Assembly (NCBI GenBank): GCA_025056375.1
Contig: JANWWH010000010.1
Span: 1 to 34,511, forward strand
DNA from: Aquificaceae bacterium
Lineage (GTDB): Bacteria; Aquificota; Aquificia; Aquificales; Aquificaceae
Direction: 5' to 3'
DNA length: 34,511 bases
The notes under the pieces are model-generated. The model did no database searches and had not been told where the DNA came from. It saw nothing but the letters and a program-made list of their open reading frames with translations. Every line of letters begins with the position of its first letter. The first letter of the stretch is position 1. Below are positions 25,530 through 34,511 of the stretch, one piece after another. The position numbers were made by a program, and so were the translations under genes.

Positions 25530-26172
25530 TAGTTCTGTGCTCACCCCTTTGGGGTGTGCCTTCTCTTACCACGAGAGCGGTGTTCATGCCTGCGAGCTCC
25601 GCAGCTCTGAGTTCCTCTTCCCTATCAGACAGAAAAAGGAACTCCTCCGGCGCAAGCCCTACGAGATTGGCTATCTTTTCGTAAGAACTTCTCTCCCTCT
25701 TGCTTCCTACAGAGGTGTCAAAAAAACCATCAAAGAGCCAGTTGAGGTCTCCGTATTCTGTGTGCCCAAAAAAGAGCCTCTGAGCCTTTACAGAACCAGA
25801 AGAGTAAACATAAAGCCTGTAGCCCTTCTCCTTCCATTCCTTTAGCTTTAGGTAAGCATCCTCGTAGATGTGACCCTTCAGCTCTCCAGATATAAAACCT
25901 TCCTCCCATATGTGTCCTTGGAGCTCTTTGAGGGCTGGTTCCTTAAGGTCTCTCTCTATCCAGTCTTTAAAGGTTTCTATTGCAAGCTCAAGGCTAACCG
26001 GTTTGCCGAGCCTTTTTTCAAGTTCTCCTATTATACTCCTTACCCACTCCTTTTGCCAGTGACTCTGAAGGAAGGTCTCCAGCTTCTCCTTTGAGTAGGG
26101 AAACATGACCTCCTTCACGTAATCTATGGAGGAGGTTGTCCCCTCTATGTCGGTGAGTATGGCTTTTATCAT
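25501..26172 (-). CDS. mtnC: Enolase-phosphatase E1 (methionine salvage)
   Basis: From ATG at 26172: MIKAILTDIEGTTSSIDYVKEVMFPYSKEKL, YVYSSGSVKAQRLFFGHTEYGDLNWLFDGFFDTSVGSKRERSSYEKI. Track start at 26244 is too far upstream (runs into mtnD). Confidence 0.94.
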   Translation of the reverse strand: MIKAILTDIEGTTSSIDYVKEVMFPYSKEKLETFLQSHWQKEWVRSIIGELEKRLGKPVSLELAIETFKDWIERDLKEPALKELQGHIWEEGFISGELKGHIYEDAYLKLKEWKEKGYRLYVYSSGSVKAQRLFFGHTEYGDLNWLFDGFFDTSVGSKRERSSYEKIANLVGLAPEEFLFLSDREEELRAAELAGMNTALVVREGTPQRGEHRTIRSFYELEP

Positions 26173-26723
26173 CCCAGACCGCTTATCTGGTCGTGGGTGG
26201 GTATTTTTGTGGATATGTCTGAGCCCGTAAAGTTGGCCACCCAACCCTCAGGTATGGAGAAGAACCTTATAGCCTTAAAGAAGGGCTGAGTCCCCATGTC
26301 GAACCAGTGCCTCGTGTTAGCAGGGACGCTGATGAAGTCTCCCTTTTCACAGAGGACCGCATAGACCCTGTCACTGGCGTGGAGGTAAAAGGTTCCACAA
26401 CCTTCCACGAAGAAACGCACTTCAAAGTCTGAGTGGGTATGCTCGGAGAGAAACATATTCCTTAGCTCCTCTTTCTTAGGATGCTCTGGCGTAAGGCTCA
26501 CCACGTCAAGAGACTTAAATTCAAACTCCTCCACTATCCTTTTCACCTCTTCCTTGTATACCTCCAGGACCTCTTCTTGCGTGGCGGACCAGGGAAGGTC
26601 CTTCTCAACCCTCCACCTTTCAAGCCTTACGCCAAGGGGAGCAAGCCTCTTCTCTATCTCCTCATGTTCCTTTACGAGCTCCAGGAACTCACCTTCTTCT
26701 GTGTAAATTGCTAACAGGCTCAT
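26169..26723 (-). CDS. mtnD: Acireductone dioxygenase (methionine salvage)
   Basis: LSEHTHSDFEVRFFVEGCGTFYLHASDRVYAVLCEKGDFISVPANTRHWFDMG; overlaps mtnC by 4 nt. Confidence 0.94.
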   Translation of the reverse strand: MSLLAIYTEEGEFLELVKEHEEIEKRLAPLGVRLERWRVEKDLPWSATQEEVLEVYKEEVKRIVEEFEFKSLDVVSLTPEHPKKEELRNMFLSEHTHSDFEVRFFVEGCGTFYLHASDRVYAVLCEKGDFISVPANTRHWFDMGTQPFFKAIRFFSIPEGWVANFTGSDISTKIPTHDQISGLG

Positions 26724-26746
26724 AGTGTTTATAATTTATCACAACC

Positions 26747-27400
26747 ATGAAAAGACTGGCGGGTTACCTCTTTTATTCAGACCCTCAACCAGAGAGAGCT
26801 CTTAGAAGCTTCTTGAAAAAGCTCTTTATGTGCTTTCTAAGAGGGAGCAGGGTATGCCACGTGGCTCTTGCGGGTGGCAGGACGCCCCTTGAGCTTTACC
26901 GTATGCTGTCTTCAGAGAAACTGCCCTGGGATAGACTGAGGTTCTACCTGAGCGACGAGCGGTATGTTCCCCAGGGCTCAGAGTTTAGCAACTACAGCTC
27001 TGTTAAAAGAGCCCTTGGAGAAAGGTCAAGGCTTGCCTTTTTTAAAACGGAGATGTCCCCAGAAGAGTGTGCCTTAGATTACACCCTCCAGCTCCCCGAG
27101 AGGTTGCATGTAGCCCTTCTGGGGGTGGGTGGGGACGGACACACTGCCTCTTTGTTTCCCGGCGTGGATTGCCAGGACATAAGTCCAAAGGTCTGTCTGA
27201 GCAGGTCTCCCGATGGACTTTTGAGGCTCTCTCTTACAGAAGAGTATCTGAACCACTCCTGTGTAGTCCTTTTCTTCCTCAAAGGCGAGGAGAAGAGGAA
27301 GGTTCTTGAGAGCATGATAAAGGGTGAAGGACTACCTGCCTGTAGGGTCAAAGGAAGGCTTAGGACTTACATATTTACGGACTTACCATGGAAGGTCTAA
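26747..27400 (+). CDS. pgl: 6-phosphogluconolactonase
   Basis: HVALAGGRTPLELYRML, LRFYLSDERYVP, LLGVGGDGHTASLFPG. Confidence 0.9.
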   Translation: MKRLAGYLFYSDPQPERALRSFLKKLFMCFLRGSRVCHVALAGGRTPLELYRMLSSEKLPWDRLRFYLSDERYVPQGSEFSNYSSVKRALGERSRLAFFKTEMSPEECALDYTLQLPERLHVALLGVGGDGHTASLFPGVDCQDISPKVCLSRSPDGLLRLSLTEEYLNHSCVVLFFLKGEEKRKVLESMIKGEGLPACRVKGRLRTYIFTDLPWKV

Positions 27401-27446
27401 AGTCTCTATAAGGGGCATGTATTTTTAGAGCTTTATAATCTTATCT

Positions 27447-30252
<2,806 letters not shown>

Positions 30253-30300
30253 GAGCAACTTAGCATACACCTTCAGAAGCTTCAGGCTATAATTAGAAGC

Positions 30301-30633
30301 ATGAAGGTGGCGGAATATGTGGAAAAGGGTTTAAAAAATCTGGTGGAGGAAAAACCTGAGGGTTACACAGAGGTGGGGAAGTGCACCTCCGGTTGCCACT
30401 CGGTAAGCTTCTTTATCAAAGGAAGCCCGGAGGTGGTTGAAGACATAAGGTTGAAGGCGACAAAAAGATGTAAAAAGCTCCTTGCAGTAGCGGATTTAGT
30501 AGCTGACAAGATAAGGGAAAGGGGAAGGGTATACCTTGATGAGGAAGAAGTTTTGGGGCATTTCTCCGAGGAAAAGGAGCAGGACAAGTTGAGAGATAGG
30601 ATTTCTATGGTAAAAACCGCCCTCGGGCTTTGA
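30301..30633 (+). CDS. Small protein, possible degenerate IscU/NifU-N-like fold
   Basis: GKCTSGCHSVSFFIKGSPEVVEDIRLKATKRCKKLLAVADLVADKIRERG...EKEQDKLRDRISMVKTALGL; TATAAT 7 nt before ATG. Confidence 0.5.
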   Translation: MKVAEYVEKGLKNLVEEKPEGYTEVGKCTSGCHSVSFFIKGSPEVVEDIRLKATKRCKKLLAVADLVADKIRERGRVYLDEEEVLGHFSEEKEQDKLRDRISMVKTALGL

Positions 30634-30652
30634 GGAATATATAATTAACCCT

Positions 30653-32572
30653 ATGGAAGCGTTAAGGGTTAGGATAAGGGATAAAGAACTACAGGTGGAA
30701 AGGGGCACCACCTTAGGAGAAGTTTTTAAGGCTTTAGGCATAAAAGATGCAATAGGTGGAAAGGTGGGTTCGGAGCTCATAGACCTCCTTACGCCCATAA
30801 GGGAAGACCTTGAGGTTACCCCTGTCTTCAGAGAAGACCCAGAGAGCCTTGACATAATGAGACACACCCTATCTCACATAATGGCTCAGGCTCTTAAAGA
30901 GCTCTACGGCTACGACAAGGTTCACCTCGGGGTGGGTCCTACGACCGAGGAGGGCTTTTATTACGATGTGGAGGTGGAAGGTCATACGCTGAGCGCCGAA
31001 GACCTGGGGAAGGTAGAAGAAAAGATGAGAGAAATCGTGAAGAGGGATTACCCCCTTTTCAGGAAGGAGCTGGAAAGGGAGGAAGCGGTGAAGCTCTTTT
31101 CTCAACTCGGAGAGAAATACAAAGTGGAAATAATAAACAGGATAGAAGAGGGAGAAACCATATCCTTATACGGTCAGGATGGTTTTACGGACCTGTGCAA
31201 GGGTCCTCATGTGCCCTCTACGGGTATGGTGGGTGAGTTTAAACTTACCCACTTAGCGGGTGCCTACTGGTTAGGAGATGCCTCCAGACCCATGCTACAG
31301 AGAATATATGGCATCGCCTTCTGGAAAAAGGAAGAGCTCGAGGAGAGACTAAGGTTTTACGAGGAGGCAAAGAAAAGAGACCACAGAAAACTGGGGAAGG
31401 AGCTGGAGCTCTTCCTTATAGAAGAAGAGGTTGGTGCGGGGCTCGTCCTATGGCTACCAAAAGGTGCCATGCTGAGGAAGACGCTGGAAGACTACTGGAA
31501 AGAGGAGCACATAAAAAGGGGCTACCAGCTCGTATACACGCCCCACGTGGGCAACGCAAGGCTTTGGCAGACCAGCGGACACCTTGATTATTACAAGCCA
31601 AACATGTTCTCACCTATGGAGGTGGAAAAAGAGGAATACTTCGTAAAGCCTATGAACTGTCCCTTCCACATAGCGGTCTATAAAAGCAAGATAAGGAGCT
31701 ACAGAGAGCTCCCCTTCAAGTTGGCAGAACTCGGCACCGTATACCGCTACGAGATGTCTGGCGTCCTTCACGGACTTATGAGGGTAAGGGGTTTTACTCA
31801 GGATGATGCCCACATCGTATGCACGCCGGAGCAGGTGGAGGAAGTGATAGAGGAAACCCTTGAGTTTGCAGTGAATATGCTGAAAGACTTTGGCTTTGAA
31901 GACTTCAGGGTATACATATCCACAAAGCCCAAGGATGCCATAGGCTCTCCAGAGCAGTGGGAGCTGGCGGAGGGTGCTTTGCGAAAGGCGGTGGAAAAGG
32001 TGGGGCTTGACTACGAGGTGGATGAAGGTGGGGGTGCCTTCTACGGACCTAAGATAGATGTTAAGATTAGGGACGCCATAGGTAGGCTCTGGCAGTGTTC
32101 CACTATACAGTTTGACTTTAACCTACCAGAGCGTTTTGATATGGAGTATGTGGGTCCTGACAACAGAAGACACAGACCCTACATGGTTCACAGAGCAATC
32201 TTTGGCTCTGTGGAGCGCTTCGTTGGTGTTCTCCTTGAACATTACGCAGGTCTCCTACCCCTTTGGCTCGCACCAGTGCAAGTAAGGCTCATACCCATAT
32301 CCCCAGACAAGCACGGAGCCTATGCGAAGGAAGTGGAGGCTTATCTAAGAGACAGAGGTATAAGGGTGGAGATAGACCTTAGAGAAGAAAGGCTAAATGC
32401 CCGCATAAGAGACGCAGAGCTTCAGAAAGTTCCCTACATCTTGGTGGTGGGTGACAGAGAAGTGGAAAACAGAAGCCTGTCCGTGAGGCATAAGGGGGAA
32501 GGAAATCTGGGTTCTATGTATCTTGAAGACTTCGCTCGCATGCTTCTGGAAAAGGTAAGCAAAAGGGAGTAA
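30653..32572 (+). CDS. thrS: Threonyl-tRNA synthetase
   Basis: TGS domain, MRHTLSHIMAQALKELYG, KPMNCPFHIAVYKS, YRYEMSGVLHGLMRVRGFTQDDAHIVC, RHRPYMVHRAIFGSVERFVGVLLEHYAG. Confidence 0.97.
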   Translation: MEALRVRIRDKELQVERGTTLGEVFKALGIKDAIGGKVGSELIDLLTPIREDLEVTPVFREDPESLDIMRHTLSHIMAQALKELYGYDKVHLGVGPTTEEGFYYDVEVEGHTLSAEDLGKVEEKMREIVKRDYPLFRKELEREEAVKLFSQLGEKYKVEIINRIEEGETISLYGQDGFTDLCKGPHVPSTGMVGEFKLTHLAGAYWLGDASRPMLQRIYGIAFWKKEELEERLRFYEEAKKRDHRKLGKELELFLIEEEVGAGLVLWLPKGAMLRKTLEDYWKEEHIKRGYQLVYTPHVGNARLWQTSGHLDYYKPNMFSPMEVEKEEYFVKPMNCPFHIAVYKSKIRSYRELPFKLAELGTVYRYEMSGVLHGLMRVRGFTQDDAHIVCTPEQVEEVIEETLEFAVNMLKDFGFEDFRVYISTKPKDAIGSPEQWELAEGALRKAVEKVGLDYEVDEGGGAFYGPKIDVKIRDAIGRLWQCSTIQFDFNLPERFDMEYVGPDNRRHRPYMVHRAIFGSVERFVGVLLEHYAGLLPLWLAPVQVRLIPISPDKHGAYAKEVEAYLRDRGIRVEIDLREERLNARIRDAELQKVPYILVVGDREVENRSLSVRHKGEGNLGSMYLEDFARMLLEKVSKRE

Positions 32573-33360
32573 TGTTAGGAAGGGTTGCGGTCCATATCTC
32601 CGAAGAGGAACCCGAGTATCTGAGCTATGTTAGGGAGGTAACCAGCCGCCTCCAGGTGGCACCACACTTTGTCTACTTTGAGGAAGAAGACCCCTTTGGA
32701 GATATACTGGGCTTTTTCTCCAGACCCTCTGAGGAAAAGCAATTAGCCATAAACAGGAGCATAGGCGAGCTCTTTAGAGATGCTTACCTTCTGCCTCTAT
32801 CCGGCAACAGAGACCAGACCCTCACAAGGCTTCAGGAAGACTACGACCTTCTCTTCGTAAGATACAGAAGACAGCTTCTCAGAAAGTCCATACCCGAGTG
32901 GTTGCTATCAGAAACCGAAGGGCTAAGGCTTTGGGTCTACAAGGATGGCGCAAGGGCGGACATAAGGAAGGTGTGTCTTCCTGTGGATTTCTCCGACAGG
33001 TCTCTAAAACAAGTGGAGTTCGTGGACGCGCTGAAGGACTTTTTCGGTTTTGAATACCATCTTGTGTACTCCCTCAACATGGGCAGGCTCAAGAGTAAGC
33101 TGAGCGGAAAGGATTACAGAAAGAGCTTCTTAGACAAGGAGGAAGAGGTAAAGCACATGTATACGGACATGTTTGGAGAGAGAAGTCTGGACATTATACT
33201 CCTTGAGGGAGACCCATACAAGGACATGGTAAGGTATATAAACTCCGAAGGCTACGACCTGGTGGTGGTAGGAAGAAGGGGAAAGGGCATGAAAGAGCAA
33301 ATAGGTAGCGTGTCCCTGCACCTCATAAGGAGCCTGAAATGTCCTCTGATTGTCCTTTAA
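32572..33360 (+). CDS. Universal stress protein (UspA)-like protein
   Basis: C-terminus ILLEGDPYKDMVRYINSEGYDLVVVGRRGKGMKEQIGSVSLHLIRSLKCPLIVL; central VCLPVDFSDRSLKQVEFV. Confidence 0.75.
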   Translation: MLGRVAVHISEEEPEYLSYVREVTSRLQVAPHFVYFEEEDPFGDILGFFSRPSEEKQLAINRSIGELFRDAYLLPLSGNRDQTLTRLQEDYDLLFVRYRRQLLRKSIPEWLLSETEGLRLWVYKDGARADIRKVCLPVDFSDRSLKQVEFVDALKDFFGFEYHLVYSLNMGRLKSKLSGKDYRKSFLDKEEEVKHMYTDMFGERSLDIILLEGDPYKDMVRYINSEGYDLVVVGRRGKGMKEQIGSVSLHLIRSLKCPLIVL

Positions 33361-33980
33361 GCCCTTTGAGTAGATGGCTTTTCTCACCCGTCTGCCCCTT
33401 GGTAAAGTTTGCCTTTAGAAAGCTCTTTCGTGTTGAAGTCTATGGTGTTGAGAACATCCCTCCGGGTCCCTGCATCGTTGCCAGCAATCACAGGAGCCAC
33501 CTTGACCCGCCCCTTCTGAACAGCATATTTCCCAAACCTCTAAGATTTCTGGCAAAGGAAGAGCTCTTCAGGGTCCCCCTTTTGGGTAGGTTAATGCCCC
33601 ACATGGGTGCTCTGCCGGTAAGGAGGGGCTCGGGAGACCTCGAGGTCCTTGAGCTTGCTCTGGAGCTCCTACACTTTGGTTGTAAGGTGGGCATATTTCC
33701 CGAAGGAAGGAGGGCAGACCCCGGTGAGTTTCTAAAGCCCAAGCTGGGTGTAGGTCTTTTAGCCATAAAGAGCCAGAAACCTATCCTACCCGTTTACATC
33801 GAAGGCACGGATTTAGTCTTCCCCAGGCATGCGAGATTTCCAAAGCCTGGGCACCCCATAAGGGTCTTTTTGGGTAGGAGTAGGGTTTACTACGAGGAGG
33901 ACAGCCCTAAGGGCTACAGAAGGGTTGCTGAGGATATCATGGAGAGCATAAAGGAGCTTGCCCGTGGAGAAAATAGTTAG
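33339..33980 (+). CDS. plsC: 1-acyl-sn-glycerol-3-phosphate acyltransferase
   Basis: VASNHRSHLDPPLL (HX4D), VGIFPEGRRADPGEF motifs. Confidence 0.92.
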   Translation: MSSDCPLSPLSRWLFSPVCPLVKFAFRKLFRVEVYGVENIPPGPCIVASNHRSHLDPPLLNSIFPKPLRFLAKEELFRVPLLGRLMPHMGALPVRRGSGDLEVLELALELLHFGCKVGIFPEGRRADPGEFLKPKLGVGLLAIKSQKPILPVYIEGTDLVFPRHARFPKPGHPIRVFLGRSRVYYEEDSPKGYRRVAEDIMESIKELARGENS

Positions 33981-34056
33981 TGTGGTGGGTTATCACAAGG
34001 CAAGAAAGACCACCATAGAGCTCATACCCGAGCTCCAAAGAAGGGAGTATGTTTAA
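33964..34056 (+). pseudogene. 30-codon MobB-like remnant (P-loop N-terminus only)
   Basis: GTG at 33964 reads VEKIVSVVGYHKARKTTIELIPELQRREYV*, resembling the MobB N-terminus (..SVVGY..SGKTTLIE.LIPEL..RGY.V) with a damaged P-loop and an early stop; overlaps plsC 3' end and birA start. Confidence 0.55.
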
Positions 34057-34511
34057 CCTGCTTCTTTGGCTTTCGGAGATTACTTCCACGCAAGAGTTTC
34101 TTAAAGAGAAGAACCTTCCCCTTTGGAGTGTGGTTGTAGCCAATAGGCAGACCGCAGGTAGGGGAAGGCTGGGTAGGGTTTGGCACTCTTCAGAGGGCGG
34201 GCTTTACCTGAGCCTTTCTCTACCCACAGGGCTCAGAGACGAGACAACAATACCGCTCCTTATAGCTGGTGCGGTGGCAGAATATTTGAGGTCTCTTGGG
34301 TTCATGCCCGCTATAAAGTGGGTCAACGATGTATACTTGCAGGGGAAAAAGGTGTGCGGCGTGCTCACAGAAAGGCTCAGAGAAAGAGTTCTTGTGGGTA
34401 TAGGCATAAACCTGAACCAAGAAAGCTTCCCAGAGGGTCTGGAGGCGGTGTCTCTAAAAATGGTCTCTGGCAGGAACTTTGAAAAGGTGGACTTTTTGCT
34501 GGGTTTGTTAG
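34049..34511 (+). CDS. birA: Biotin--[acetyl-CoA-carboxylase] ligase, partial (runs off right edge)
   Basis: Reading from ATG at 34049: MFNLLLWLSEITSTQEFLKEKNLPLWSVVVANRQTAGRGRLGRVWHSSEGGLYLSLSLPTGLRDETTIPLLIAGAVAEYLRSLGFMPAIKWVNDVYLQGKKVCGVLTERLRERVLVGIGINLNQ...; GRGRLGR and KWVNDVYL motifs. Open to window end, so absent from the track. Confidence 0.93.
   Translation, partial: MFNLLLWLSEITSTQEFLKEKNLPLWSVVVANRQTAGRGRLGRVWHSSEGGLYLSLSLPTGLRDETTIPLLIAGAVAEYLRSLGFMPAIKWVNDVYLQGKKVCGVLTERLRERVLVGIGINLNQESFPEGLEAVSLKMVSGRNFEKVDFLLGLL

Overview
This 34.5-kb window looks like a chromosomal segment from a thermophilic Aquificales-type bacterium (Hydrogenobacter/Thermocrinis/Aquifex-like, judged from protein character and compact gene packing). 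It is mostly ordered housekeeping genes: def, ribF, mazG, mrp, rimM, nfu, murG, galU, ctaA, ctaB, mtnC/mtnD, pgl, guaB, thrS, plsC and birA (runs off the right edge), plus one tRNA-Arg(ACG). I saw no CRISPR array, IS element or prophage. The main non-routine observations are: (1) a four-gene minus-strand cluster ending in ribF. It encodes a membrane/coiled-coil protein whose C-terminus reads like a RelE/ParE-fold domain, a VLRF1/baeRF-type (Vms1-like) release-factor homologue, and a NYN-domain RNase, which together suggest a translation quality-control or ribosome-rescue module. (2) A sigma-54 promoter with palindromic candidate enhancer sites ahead of tandem DUF2173 genes, a cytochrome c, an SCP2-like protein and a PAS-PAS-AAA+ (GAFTGA) activator. 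(3) A cysteine desulfurase homologue that has lost the PLP-binding lysine but keeps the catalytic-loop cysteine, between mrp and a queH with a long C-terminal extension. (4) A PilT-like protein with destroyed Walker A/B motifs. (5) A divergent heme-copper-oxidase-like subunit next to ctaA/ctaB. (6) A 30-codon mobB-like remnant between plsC and birA. (7) A recurring TATAAT-N6-9-ATG start architecture suggesting leaderless transcripts. Family assignments come from reading motifs only; no searches were run.
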